Below are positions 8,261 to 16,765 of a stretch of 64,000 bases of DNA, one piece after another. Positions within the stretch are counted from its first letter, which is position 1, and every line of letters starts with the position of its first letter. The DNA lies in contig JABFGF010000012.1 in assembly GCA_013112635.1 (NCBI GenBank), positions 1 through 64,000 of the forward strand, in the 5' to 3' direction. The DNA is from Calditrichota bacterium. GTDB taxonomy: Bacteria; Calditrichota; Calditrichia; Calditrichales; J004. The notes under the pieces are model-generated. The model saw only the letters and a list, made by a program, of their open reading frames with translations, was not told the DNA's origin and searched no databases. A program made the position numbers and the translations under genes.

Positions 8261-9679
8261 ATGCAACGTTCTATTTTTTCATTTTTTCTAATAATAATCT
8301 GGATGGGTTTCTACTCATGCAGCGAAACCAGCACCACAGACGACAAAGTAGAATTAGAAGTATCAGAAGAGGTTCAGGACCAAGTAGCGTTTGGATACCA
8401 GGTAAACCAAATTGCAGGCACGGGTGATGAAATTGGTAGCCTGACAAATCCCCAGGAAGTTGATGAAGTCGAAGTTGATTTTCCAACCGGGGCTGTAACA
8501 TTTTTAAAAGAGAGAGCTAATAATTTAACAAGAGAAGCCAAAGCTAAATTTGCCAAAATGCCAAAACTGTTTAAAACCAATGGTGAAACTTTAATTGGAA
8601 GTTTTGGTGATACAATAGGAACAAAAATTATTATTGCAAGCCTGTTTTTTGACGCTGACTCAGGGTTTTCCCGTTATCAGGTTGTTACAACCGATTCTGA
8701 TCCGGACAAACGTGTGCAATATGACTCAACATCTATTATAATTGATATTAATGAACTAAATATTGAAATAGATGACCGTTTTAAAAGTTTATATAATTTA
8801 AGAAGATTTGCCCCTGTTTTTATTGTACAATCGATTGCTTCAGAAATGGTTGCAACAGATTGGGATGTAGAGGGTGAAGTAACAGGGTTTACAGCAACCA
8901 CTACTTCAGAGTACAATGAAAACCGCAATCTTCAAAAGGTTATATCAGAAATTACTTTGCACCCGGATGGCAGTGGCGATATCCAGGAAACCTATTATTT
9001 TAAAGATGGCGAGACAAAAGTTAATTCCGTTTCATTTAACAATAATGGAACAGGAACGTTTTCCCGGACCTTTAAAAATGGAACAACGATAACCGGCTCT
9101 TTCGATAACGTGGAAGATGATGGCGAAGGTTCCTATGAAGCAACAACAACATTTCCATCAGGATTTTACCTGGCCAGCATTTTTAAATCCGCAAGTGTGC
9201 TTTTTGATTTTATAGATGAGAAAATGACCAGTGATTATAAGGAAGTTATTACATTCAGCGATGGTGTTGTTGATTCAGCCAGCATGCATCTTGAAGTAAG
9301 CAAAGAAGATGATTATCTGGTAACAGAAATGGATGTTACCCGCCGGAATGGCGCAACAGGCCGTTTGGTTGCGATGGAGGGTTTTGATATTACGACATTG
9401 GATGGAACATGGACTACAGCAGATAATTATTACATAACAGTTTCAGCTGAATATTACGCTGATGGCAGTGCCTGGTTAAAATACGATGTCTATTTGAATA
9501 AAACACGATACGACGCTGGAGCTGATCCGATCGCTACAGGAGAATATAATTTTACTCCAGATGGCAGCGGTTCCGGAACTTTGACTCATAATGGCGAAGT
9601 TTATGAAGTAGACCTGCAGGATGGAATTGGCGAAATCAGCCTCAATGGAGCAAAAAGAACAATCAACCTTTACAGGTAA
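8261..9679 (+). CDS. Hypothetical lipoprotein with beta-repeat C-terminus
   Basis: 472 residues, with an AGGAGG ribosome binding site 6 nt before the ATG. The N-terminus is a lipoprotein signal (MQRSIFSFFLIIIWMGFYSC, lipobox FYSC), so the mature protein should be anchored at Cys20. After an acidic linker, residues ~210-460 contain repeated short strands such as HPDGSGDIQETYYFKDG, NNNGTGTFSRTFKNG and TPDGSGSGTLTHNG, which look like MORN/beta-hairpin type repeats. I cannot assign a family. The gene has its own terminator and no obvious operon partner. Location in the outer or inner membrane cannot be decided, although the Ser at +2 is compatible with outer-membrane sorting under the classical rule. 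Confidence 0.65.
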   Translation: MQRSIFSFFLIIIWMGFYSCSETSTTDDKVELEVSEEVQDQVAFGYQVNQIAGTGDEIGSLTNPQEVDEVEVDFPTGAVTFLKERANNLTREAKAKFAKMPKLFKTNGETLIGSFGDTIGTKIIIASLFFDADSGFSRYQVVTTDSDPDKRVQYDSTSIIIDINELNIEIDDRFKSLYNLRRFAPVFIVQSIASEMVATDWDVEGEVTGFTATTTSEYNENRNLQKVISEITLHPDGSGDIQETYYFKDGETKVNSVSFNNNGTGTFSRTFKNGTTITGSFDNVEDDGEGSYEATTTFPSGFYLASIFKSASVLFDFIDEKMTSDYKEVITFSDGVVDSASMHLEVSKEDDYLVTEMDVTRRNGATGRLVAMEGFDITTLDGTWTTADNYYITVSAEYYADGSAWLKYDVYLNKTRYDAGADPIATGEYNFTPDGSGSGTLTHNGEVYEVDLQDGIGEISLNGAKRTINLYR

Positions 9680-9750
9680 TTGTTATGGTGTCATTCCTGA
9701 ATGTATTAAGCAGGAATCTGATACAATGAATTAGATTTGATTCGATTTAA

Positions 9751-9789
9751 AGGATCATGCATTAATAAATCTTGCATGGTCCTTTTTTG
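9751..9789. terminator. Terminator between convergent genes
   Basis: AGGATCATGCA (9751-9761) pairs with TGCATGGTCCT (9773-9783), an 11-bp stem with one G-T pair, followed by TTTTTTG. It would stop plus-strand transcription from the lipoprotein gene and may also act for the convergent sugar dehydrogenase gene. Confidence 0.85.
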
Positions 9790-9802
9790 TTTTTAGATTG
9801 GT

Positions 9803-11251
9803 TCATTTTATGAGGAGCATTCGACGTGTTTCTACATACTTGTTTTCGTAGATAAGCTTATAAAAATAAATTCCGCTTGAAACAGAATTAGCTAAATCAT
9901 CTTCTCCATTCCATATAAAGTTATGCAAACCTTGCTGTTTAAAACCACTATAAAGTGATTTTACCTTTTGGCCATTAATATTAAAAATGGATATTTCCAC
10001 CGTTCCGGATTTTGATAATTCAAATGAAATTTTAGTGCTGGGATTAAATGGGTTGGGTTTGTTTTGATGCAATCTGAAAAATTTGGGAAGAGTTTCAATA
10101 TTTTTTTCCAGACCGGTGGCAATGGGCTCAAACTTGTATATCCAGCCATCAAATGCACAAATATACAATTCATTATTTTGATCTACCCCAAAAGCTGAAA
10201 TAAATTTATCACTGTTTAAAAGAAGTTCGTTTTGTGCCCCGTTTAAACTGTCATATTGCAACGCCCATATCTCTCCTGTAAGAAAATCGGCGTATATATA
10301 TTTGCCATACAATTCTGGGTTTTTTGTACCGCGATAAACATAGCCACCGCTTACTGATCTATCGCCACCATTGTGTGGATATTCCCATATGGGCATAGTT
10401 AAACCCGAATCAATGCAAGAAGCAGATCCATAACAATGAAAACCTTCCATTGTATTCCAGCCATAGTTTTTCCCGGACTCGATCAGGTCAATTTCTTCAT
10501 ATGCATTTTGACCTACATCTGCGCACCACAATAGATTTGTTTCAATATCAAAGCTAAACCGCCAGGGATTTCTTAAACCATAAGCATAAATTTCCTCACG
10601 CCAGCTACTGTCATTTCCAACAAATGGATTATCTGCCGGAATTGTATAATTATTGCCCTGGCTGCTGCTATCTACATCAATGCGCAAAATACTGCCAAGA
10701 AGGGTTTTTCTGTTTTGGCCGTGTCCTTTTGGGTCACCACCACTGCCGCCATCACCTAAAGCAATATATAGATACCCATCCGGTCCAAAAGCAATTTGTC
10801 CACCGTTGTGATTACGATAAGGCTGTTCAATTTCCATAATGATTTTTTTTGTGGATTGATCAGCGCTGTCTGGATTTTGGGGACTTACAGAATAACGTGC
10901 AACGATAGACTTGGGTGCGCCTTTTGCACTGTAATAAACGAAAAAATGCCCGCTCTTTTTATAATTAGGATGAAAGGCCAGACCAAGCAAACCTTCTTCA
11001 TTTCCCACCCTGCTAATTGAATCTGAAATATTGAAAAAAATTTCGCTGGAAATAACAGACGAATCATTTGGAAAAACATGAATATATCCTTGCTGATCTG
11101 CTACAAAAATCCTATCAGAATTATCCGGTGCATATTGCAGATCAATAGGTCGGTTAAAAAATATTTCAGGAAATGCTTTTTCAATTTTGAGTTGTCCATT
11201 CACAGCTGTTAATGAAAGGATTAAAAAGATAAGGAGAAATTGTTTGATCAT
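9803..11251 (-). CDS. PQQ-dependent sugar dehydrogenase with C-terminal FlgD-like/type IX sorting domain
   Basis: 482 residues, secreted (signal peptide MIKQFLLIFLILSLTAVNGQ). Residues ~20-375 form the glucose/sorbosone dehydrogenase-type six-bladed propeller: EEGLLGLAFHPNY, NHNGGQIAFGPDGYLYIALGDG, YAYGLRNPWRFSFD and WCADVGQNAYEEID are family signatures, including the catalytic His region (RNHNGG) and the PQQ/calcium-binding segments. Residues ~395-482 (LHQNKPNPFNPSTKISFEL ... GIYFYKLIYENKYVETRRMLLIK) are the FlgD-like domain used as a type IX secretion sorting tail in FCB bacteria, so surface export is likely. It starts 18 nt after the anti-sigma gene stops, on the same strand, and may be co-transcribed with it. 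PQQ synthesis genes are not in the window. The substrate is unknown. Confidence 0.85.
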   Translation of the reverse strand: MIKQFLLIFLILSLTAVNGQLKIEKAFPEIFFNRPIDLQYAPDNSDRIFVADQQGYIHVFPNDSSVISSEIFFNISDSISRVGNEEGLLGLAFHPNYKKSGHFFVYYSAKGAPKSIVARYSVSPQNPDSADQSTKKIIMEIEQPYRNHNGGQIAFGPDGYLYIALGDGGSGGDPKGHGQNRKTLLGSILRIDVDSSSQGNNYTIPADNPFVGNDSSWREEIYAYGLRNPWRFSFDIETNLLWCADVGQNAYEEIDLIESGKNYGWNTMEGFHCYGSASCIDSGLTMPIWEYPHNGGDRSVSGGYVYRGTKNPELYGKYIYADFLTGEIWALQYDSLNGAQNELLLNSDKFISAFGVDQNNELYICAFDGWIYKFEPIATGLEKNIETLPKFFRLHQNKPNPFNPSTKISFELSKSGTVEISIFNINGQKVKSLYSGFKQQGLHNFIWNGEDDLANSVSSGIYFYKLIYENKYVETRRMLLIK

Positions 11252-11269
11252 ATTTGCCCGATTGAATTT

Positions 11270-12361
11270 TTAGTTTTCCTTGATTTTTTTCGCTTTTGGA
11301 GTAGCAGAGTCTAAATTTACTTTATATACAAACTGATTGAGGAATGTAATGAGAAGACTATCCTTATTATTCCAAGTGACAAGAATATTATCCTTTTTTA
11401 TAAGATAGATTTCATTGGATACATCCAACTGTAATGATAATGAGTTTTGATTTTTTTCTATTACTTTTACCGGAAAAGATTTTGGAAAATCCCGAATCGA
11501 ATCATTTTGACTTAGCATAATACGGATGTCATTTTTATTTATTTTAAACGAATAATTTTTAAGGGCGCTTTCTTTACTCACAGAAGAAACTAACCCTTTT
11601 TGTTTTGCTAATGGTGCGCTGCTTCTCATTCCGGAAGAACCCGAAGCATACCCGCCGGCTGCATTTAAAGTATTATCTAGGTCTGCGCTTTCGAGTTTGT
11701 TGGCCGATATTTCACTACCGGCAATGTCAGCTGATTCACCAAGGGTAATTTGCTCTGCAGGTAACTTTTTTAATTTTGCAATTTGCGGATTAGCTGTTTC
11801 TGTTTCACCAATTGCATCATCTTCAGACTCGACCATTAAATCCTGCAAAGATTTTCTCTGTCTTTTTGGTTCTTCTAATTTTGATAACTCGTTTGCCTCA
11901 CTTTTTTTTATTTTTTTTCGCGACTCCTGAACAGGTTTATCTTTTGCCCCGCCGACTCTTTGCGCAATTAATTCATCGCCTTCTTCTTCACTCATTTGCT
12001 CTTCATAAACGGCTGGCGTTGTTTTCTCAGCAATTAATTCTTCAGGTTTGTCAAAAAGCTGGAAATAAATGACGGATGGAAGTAGAACAAAAATAAACAG
12101 AACAGCAGCAGCTTTATAAATTATGGACCAATCTGCTTTTGGTGAACGGATTTCTTCAACCTGACGTTCAATTTCCCGCCTCATTGAATCTGTTCCGGTT
12201 TCACGCAATCCTTCAATCAGGTCGAGGGTTTCCTGCAACTCTTTTTGAGCTTGTTTGTTCTCTTTGAGGAAAGCTTCATAAGCAGTTTTTTCTTTGCTTG
12301 TTAGTTTTCCCAAGACATACTTTTCATGTATATCGTTTTTATGTATGTAATCAAGATTCAT
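11270..12361 (-). CDS. Membrane anti-sigma factor (partner of the ECF sigma factor)
   Basis: 363 residues. The N-terminal ~75 residues (EKYVLGKLTSKEKTAYEAFLKENKQAQKE...) resemble the cytoplasmic anti-sigma domain in which a short ExYxLGxLs motif is followed by helices; no zinc ligands (HxxxCxxC) are seen, so it is a non-zinc type. One membrane segment spans ~82-102. The outside part is long, low-complexity and charged (~105-260), with a small beta-rich C-terminal domain. An ATG at 12373 gives four more residues; the ATG at 12361 overlaps the stop of the RAYT gene and gives MNLDYIHKND. Either could be used. The cognate ECF sigma gene lies upstream on the same strand but is separated by the RAYT gene, which is unusual for such pairs. 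Confidence 0.7.
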   Translation of the reverse strand: MNLDYIHKNDIHEKYVLGKLTSKEKTAYEAFLKENKQAQKELQETLDLIEGLRETGTDSMRREIERQVEEIRSPKADWSIIYKAAAVLFIFVLLPSVIYFQLFDKPEELIAEKTTPAVYEEQMSEEEGDELIAQRVGGAKDKPVQESRKKIKKSEANELSKLEEPKRQRKSLQDLMVESEDDAIGETETANPQIAKLKKLPAEQITLGESADIAGSEISANKLESADLDNTLNAAGGYASGSSGMRSSAPLAKQKGLVSSVSKESALKNYSFKINKNDIRIMLSQNDSIRDFPKSFPVKVIEKNQNSLSLQLDVSNEIYLIKKDNILVTWNNKDSLLITFLNQFVYKVNLDSATPKAKKIKEN

Positions 12362-13004
12362 AATACCTGTCATCTTCCCATTTATTTGGGTTGTATCGGA
12401 TATAATCTTTTATTTTCAGATATGATTTTTCATTTCTGATTATGTGATCATAAAACCGTGATTGCCATTGAAAGCTTCGGTTGATGGTTTTTTTGATTTC
12501 AAATGTACATCTGCCTTTATACCATCGAATAATTTTTGATATGGAATGTTTTGAAATCATCGGATTTTTTTCGCCTGTTATTCCACCCTGTTTTGTAGAG
12601 ACGCGATTAATCGCGTCTCTACCATGAACTGATTTGTTATCATTGAATTGATTAATCGCGTCTCTACCATGAACCGATTTGTTATTGTCGTTTTGATTTA
12701 TTACATCCAGTCTTTCATTGGATTCCTTTTCACTTTTTGTAATTAAAATTATTCCATGAATGTGATTAGGCATAATTACAAATTCATCTAAAATGACACT
12801 GTCAAATTGATCTTTAATTTTAAGCCAATTGTTTAAAGCAATGGTTCCTTGATCATTCAAATGCATTTTGGCATTAATAACCTGGCCGAAAAAATTAAGA
12901 TGCTTAAATGTACAGATGGTAATAAAATATAATCCGGGATTTGAATAGTCCCAATATTTTAACCTGGTTGTATCAGTTCTGTATGTATTTTTGTATAAAT
13001 CCAT
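12351..13004 (-). CDS. REP-associated tyrosine transposase (RAYT, Y1/HUH family)
   Basis: 217 residues. The single-strand DNA transposase signatures are present: an N-terminal RLKYWDYSNPGLYFITICTF strand, the HUH metal motif in MPNHIHGIIL (H81, H83), a catalytic tyrosine candidate Y185 in FYDHIIRNEKSY, and the C-terminal YIRYNPNKWEDD helix. All look intact. RAYTs act on REP palindromes, and REP copies lie just upstream (13015-13043) and inside this gene (12595-12622, 12650-12667). The internal ones read through in frame and add a 15-residue repeat (VHGRDAIN core) between the HUH strand and the C-terminal helices, so the central region is longer than usual. The gene sits between an ECF sigma gene and its presumed anti-sigma gene, and its stop overlaps the start of the latter. 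Confidence 0.9.
   Translation of the reverse strand: MDLYKNTYRTDTTRLKYWDYSNPGLYFITICTFKHLNFFGQVINAKMHLNDQGTIALNNWLKIKDQFDSVILDEFVIMPNHIHGIILITKSEKESNERLDVINQNDNNKSVHGRDAINQFNDNKSVHGRDAINRVSTKQGGITGEKNPMISKHSISKIIRWYKGRCTFEIKKTINRSFQWQSRFYDHIIRNEKSYLKIKDYIRYNPNKWEDDRYYES
12595..12622. repeat. REP palindrome inside the RAYT coding region
   Basis: A perfect 28-bp palindrome whose arms are GTAGAGACGCGATT and AATCGCGTCTCTAC. It is read through in frame by the RAYT gene. Related copies or parts occur at 12650-12667, 13015-13043 and 13768-13790. Confidence 0.9.
12605..12685. repeat. 45-bp tandem duplication carrying REP right arms
   Basis: Positions 12605-12640 recur at 12650-12685 with one base change (T/C), giving a 45-bp period, or exactly 15 codons. 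Each unit begins with the REP right arm and continues with CATGAAC(T/C)GATTTG. The duplication keeps the RAYT reading frame open. Confidence 0.85.
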
Positions 13005-13014
13005 ATTTTTATTT

Positions 13015-13043
13015 GTAGAGACGCGATTAATCGCAGTCTCTAC
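13015..13043. repeat. REP copy upstream of the RAYT gene
   Basis: Same palindrome as at 12595 with one extra A in the right arm (TCGCAGTCTCTAC). It starts 10 nt upstream of the RAYT start codon, the usual place for a RAYT-linked REP. Confidence 0.85.
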
Positions 13044-13122
13044 GTTATATATTAATGGTGATAATACATTTTTGAATTAATTGTGTCTCACTATCAAAAC
13101 CAGGAAGACTATTTAAAGATTC

Positions 13123-13686
13123 TCATTTCTTTTCAATAGATTTTATCAAGACTTCCAATGCTTTTTTGCATTGATACTTTTTGGCTTTGGCCACGTTACT
13201 GTTGGCAAAATTTAAAATCTCAGCAATTTCGTTCATACTGCGTTCTTCAAAATAAAACAACAACAGCAGTTCCTTGCATGGCGGTTCCAGTTTTTGCAAG
13301 GCTTCCCTTACTAACAACTTCTGTTCATCATCTATTAGGTTATCAAGTGAATTATTTCCATCTGTTTTGTTTTCCAGAGATTCAATATTATGATCTAATT
13401 TTTTCTGACGCCGCTTTTCAGCCATCCATTTATTCTTGGCGATGGCAAAAAGGTAAGTACTAATTTTTGCGCTCAATTCAAATCGGCCGGCATTTACGTT
13501 TTGCCAAAGAACAATTATTGCCTCTTGCAGCAAATCCGCTATATCCGCTGCGCCACCCCCGTGGTTTTTTATATAACTGGAAATAATCCGTTCATTGCTA
13601 ATATACAGTTCACCAAGAACAGTCCTGTCATTCGCTTTTATCCGCCGTAAAACTTCGTTATCTGAAAGAAAAATTCGTTTGAGCAT
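13123..13686 (-). CDS. ECF-type RNA polymerase sigma factor
   Basis: 187 residues with region 2 (IADLLQEAIIVLWQNV, ISTYLFAIAKNKWMAEKRRQ) and region 4 (LEPPCKELLLLFYFEERSMNEIAEILNFANSNVAKAKKYQCKKAL) of sigma-70-family ECF factors, linked by a short acidic stretch. The probable anti-sigma factor is 0.8 kb downstream on the same strand, beyond the RAYT gene. The divergent VIT-vWA gene begins 148 nt away, and this gap with its REP remnant probably holds the promoters of both. The trigger signal is not indicated by the sequence. Confidence 0.9.
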   Translation of the reverse strand: MLKRIFLSDNEVLRRIKANDRTVLGELYISNERIISSYIKNHGGGAADIADLLQEAIIVLWQNVNAGRFELSAKISTYLFAIAKNKWMAEKRRQKKLDHNIESLENKTDGNNSLDNLIDDEQKLLVREALQKLEPPCKELLLLFYFEERSMNEIAEILNFANSNVAKAKKYQCKKALEVLIKSIEKK

Positions 13687-13767
13687 TTACCTTTTGTCAG
13701 TTAATAGCATTAAGTGGTAAGAAGTAAATGAAACGGAAGTCCAGAAGCAAGATAAAATACAAAACGG

Positions 13768-13790
13768 AGAGCGCGATTAATCGCGTCTGA
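13768..13790. repeat. Partial REP palindrome between sigma and VIT-vWA genes
   Basis: The core CGCGATTAATCGCG is kept (13772-13785) with shortened arms. It lies in the divergent promoter region, so it may be an old REP insertion near regulatory DNA. Confidence 0.7.
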
Positions 13791-13834
13791 ACAAAATAGA
13801 AAAATAATAATTTATAATCTTACTGGAGGAAATT

Positions 13835-16006
13835 ATGTTACAGCGAATATTTTTATCAATCATTCTAAGCACCAGCTTATTGTTTGCCCAAGGGCGTATT
13901 ATTTTTCCAGAGCCATTGCCGCCTAAAATGCCAGCAGTGCCAATCGAGCTGACTAAAGTTATTACGAGCATCAACATCTCACAGGATGTAGCGCAGGTAA
14001 AACTGGAGCAGTCTTTCCAAAATAAATCATCACGGCGGTTGCAGGGAGAATATATTTACAGCCTGCCGGGAATTGCCCAGATTGATGATTTTTATCTTTA
14101 TATAAATGGTAAAAAAACGAAGGGCCAGCTTTTGGACAGCAAAAAAGCACGTTCTATTTATGAAGATATTGTGCGTAGGATGAATGATCCGGCTTTACTG
14201 GAATATGCAGATTATGGCTTGTTTAAGGCCAGTATTTTCCCAATCAATCCAAATGAGACACGCCAGATTGAATTAAGCTATAGCCAGGTTGTGCCTTTTG
14301 AATCCGGGCATTATAAGTTTGAGCTGCCAATCCGCCAAAGTGGGCAGGGGGCAATTGAAAACTATGAAATTAATCTGGAGCTGAAAGCCGGGCAGTCACT
14401 GGCAAATATTTATTCTCCATCGCACAAAATTGAGATTGATCGAAAAGACAGTCGCAATGTAAGCATACGTTTTAGCGGCAAACATGTTGATGGCAGCCGA
14501 AATTTCGTATTGTTTTATTCACTTTCATCTAATGAAATAAATGGATCGCTGTTAAGTTTCCGTCCGCGCACAGACCGTGACGGTTATTTTATGTTTTTTG
14601 CAAACCCGGCATTTGGAAACGTCAATAAAAAAGCGATCGCTAAAGATGTGATATTTGTAATTGATGTTTCCGGGAGTATGGGCGGCGAAAAAATTGAGCA
14701 GGCAAGAGATGCACTGCGTTTTTGTGTAAATGTGTTAAACAGTGACGACCGTTTTGAGATAATCCGATTTAGCAGCGGCGTGTATTCTTTTTCCGGGAAA
14801 CTGCAAAAAGCCGGGAAAGAACAGAAAAAAAACGCGCTCTATTTTATTGATAACCTGAACTCCAATGGCGGGACAAATATTAATGAAGCGTTGTTACAGG
14901 CATTAAAGTTGAAAAAGAAAAAAGACAACCGGCCAACAAGCATCGTTTTTTTGACAGATGGTTTACCAACGGAAGGCATTACCGATATCAAACAAATTGT
15001 ACAGAATATCCAACAAGAAAGCGGCAACTTTATCCGCCTGTTTAACTTTGGTGTTGGCTATGATGTAAATACCTGGCTTTTGGACAGGCTGGTACAGGAA
15101 AGCAATGGCAGTGTAACTTATGTAAAACCAGGTGAAGATATCGAAAGCGCCATTTCTGGATTATTTACAAAAATTTCCAGTCCGCTTTTAACCGACACGA
15201 AAATTGAAATAGACGGTGTTGATATCTATGATGTCTATCCGCAGAAATTACCGGATATTTTTAAGGGCCAGCGCATTATGGTGACCGGGCGTTATCGCAA
15301 ATCCGGCAAAGCAGAAATTACATTGAGTGGCAAAGAAAATTCCCGCAGGCGCAGTTTTGATTATGATATGAAATTTGCTAAACGTGAAACTGAAAATGAT
15401 TTTATCGCCAAACTTTGGGCAAACAGAAAAGTAAATCATTTGCTTAATAAGATTCGCTTTGAAGGAGAAAATGAGGAGCTTGTCCAGTCTGTTAAAAACC
15501 TTGGTGAAGAGTTTGGAATTGTAACGCCTTATACATCCTATCTTGTGACCGAACAAAAAGCAGAGCTGGCTGATTTGGAATTAAGAGCACCAAGATCGCA
15601 AATGACAACAAAATTGCAGAAGCGCAAAGAATCCATGTCATCACGCGGGATGGGCGGGGTTATGTACGATGCACTTGGAAGTATGAGCAAAGATGCAAAC
15701 AAAGCCAGTGGCTATTCAGCAGTAATGTCCAGTAGTTCGCGTCAGGCGGTGATGGAGGAAGCAGAGCAGGATGATGATATGCTGTTTATACATAAAAATG
15801 TAAGCGGCAAAGCCTTTACTTTAAAGGATGGTTTCTGGACTGAAAATGGAGTTGATACGACATCTATAAAAATTAAAACAATACAATTTATGGGAAAAAA
15901 ATATCTGGATTTAATGAATCAAGATAAAGAGCTCAGGAAGATTTTATCTTTGGGTAACCAGGTTATTTTTAACTGGAAAAAGGACATTTATAAAACTGTG
16001 AAATAG
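13835..16006 (+). CDS. Secreted VIT and von Willebrand factor A domain protein
   Basis: 723 residues with a GGAGG ribosome binding site and a signal peptide (MLQRIFLSIILSTSLLFAQG). Residues ~25-150 are a VIT domain (TSINISQDVAQVKLEQSFQN, EGEYIYSLPG-like, KKARSIYEDI, IFPINPNETRQIELSYSQ). Residues ~270-440 are a vWA domain with the metal-ion adhesion site DVSGSMG beginning at D277, and later TNIN and TDGLPTEG. The C-terminal ~200 residues (VTPYTSYLVTEQ..., then a low-complexity stretch) resemble inter-alpha-trypsin-inhibitor heavy-chain-like bacterial proteins. These are extracytoplasmic; no membrane anchor or LPXTG-type motif is visible at the C-terminus. Divergent to the ECF sigma gene, so it may be a sigma target, which is inference from layout. 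Confidence 0.85.
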   Translation: MLQRIFLSIILSTSLLFAQGRIIFPEPLPPKMPAVPIELTKVITSINISQDVAQVKLEQSFQNKSSRRLQGEYIYSLPGIAQIDDFYLYINGKKTKGQLLDSKKARSIYEDIVRRMNDPALLEYADYGLFKASIFPINPNETRQIELSYSQVVPFESGHYKFELPIRQSGQGAIENYEINLELKAGQSLANIYSPSHKIEIDRKDSRNVSIRFSGKHVDGSRNFVLFYSLSSNEINGSLLSFRPRTDRDGYFMFFANPAFGNVNKKAIAKDVIFVIDVSGSMGGEKIEQARDALRFCVNVLNSDDRFEIIRFSSGVYSFSGKLQKAGKEQKKNALYFIDNLNSNGGTNINEALLQALKLKKKKDNRPTSIVFLTDGLPTEGITDIKQIVQNIQQESGNFIRLFNFGVGYDVNTWLLDRLVQESNGSVTYVKPGEDIESAISGLFTKISSPLLTDTKIEIDGVDIYDVYPQKLPDIFKGQRIMVTGRYRKSGKAEITLSGKENSRRRSFDYDMKFAKRETENDFIAKLWANRKVNHLLNKIRFEGENEELVQSVKNLGEEFGIVTPYTSYLVTEQKAELADLELRAPRSQMTTKLQKRKESMSSRGMGGVMYDALGSMSKDANKASGYSAVMSSSSRQAVMEEAEQDDDMLFIHKNVSGKAFTLKDGFWTENGVDTTSIKIKTIQFMGKKYLDLMNQDKELRKILSLGNQVIFNWKKDIYKTVK

Positions 16007-16037
16007 GTTTTCTTAAAATATTGAATGAGTAATATTT

Positions 16038-16114
16038 GTCATTCTGAGCGAATTAAAGTGAAGCGAAGAATCCACTCAAGCAAATGGGATACTTCGCTTC
16101 GCTCAGTATGACAC
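16038..16114. repeat. Interspersed palindromic repeat, copy 1
   Basis: GTCATTCTGAGCGAA at the left end is answered by TTCGCTCAGTATGAC at the right, with GAAGCGAAGAATCC inside. A second copy of similar length lies at 38051-38125. This GTCATTCTGAGCGAA type is a widespread intergenic repeat in many bacterial groups. It separates convergent genes and may aid termination, with TTTTCC after it. Confidence 0.75.
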
Positions 16115-16138
16115 TTTTCCTTTAGAATTTGCAACTTG

Positions 16139-16765
16139 TCACTCAGCTGGCTTTTTTACCGCATTATCCAGCCTGTACATAAAATCAAAAATTTCAAGAT
16201 CATCATGCTGCATCATCCCGGCGTGGTCCATTTCAAGCTTATCATCAGTCCGTTCACTAAAATTAGAATGATGGTGTGCAGATGAAAGGTTAGTCAATTC
16301 GGTCTGTTTATCATCCTCGATGGAGATGGTACCATTACAAGCACAAAAATAAGATTTGTCCTGATCGATAACACTGACAAAAAATATTGTTCCCCGGACA
16401 GCAGCAACAGCTGTTGGTGTACGTACTTTATACTTACTGTTTTTTTCTAAAATATTCAGGACCTTTCCTTTAACTATGTTTAAATTTATCGATCCATCAA
16501 AGTTGTAGGTTACCTGGCTTTCTTCTCGAACCCGAAATGCGCTTTGCTTGCCAAATTTTACTTCGAGAAACGACTCTTTCCCTGTTTCAATCAGGTCACC
16601 ATTAAATATTTCCTGACCAAGAGAAACCGGTTGTCCGTTTATACTTGCATCACCAATTAAAAAATAAACGCTTGGTTTACCAGCTAAAGTAACTTCTTTT
16701 TTCTTTGTATATTCACATGAAATCAGAGTGAACAATGTTAGGAGTGTGACAGTTTTTAAAAGCAT
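16139..16765 (-). CDS. FecR-domain lipoprotein with Cys/His-rich tail
   Basis: 208 residues with a lipoprotein signal (MLLKTVTLLTLFTLISC, lipid Cys17). Residues ~45-155 form a FecR-type beta domain: DLIETGKESFLEVKFG, SAFRVREESQVTYN, VRTPTAVAAVRGTIF. No N-terminal anti-sigma part or internal membrane helix exists, so this is a free FecR domain on the membrane surface and not a classical FecR regulator. The C-terminal part is odd: FCACNG at ~138-143, then HHH (~165) and HAGMMQHDD, a cluster that could bind metal. It is convergent with the VIT-vWA gene; no function is known. Confidence 0.7.
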   Translation of the reverse strand: MLLKTVTLLTLFTLISCEYTKKKEVTLAGKPSVYFLIGDASINGQPVSLGQEIFNGDLIETGKESFLEVKFGKQSAFRVREESQVTYNFDGSINLNIVKGKVLNILEKNSKYKVRTPTAVAAVRGTIFFVSVIDQDKSYFCACNGTISIEDDKQTELTNLSSAHHHSNFSERTDDKLEMDHAGMMQHDDLEIFDFMYRLDNAVKKPAE

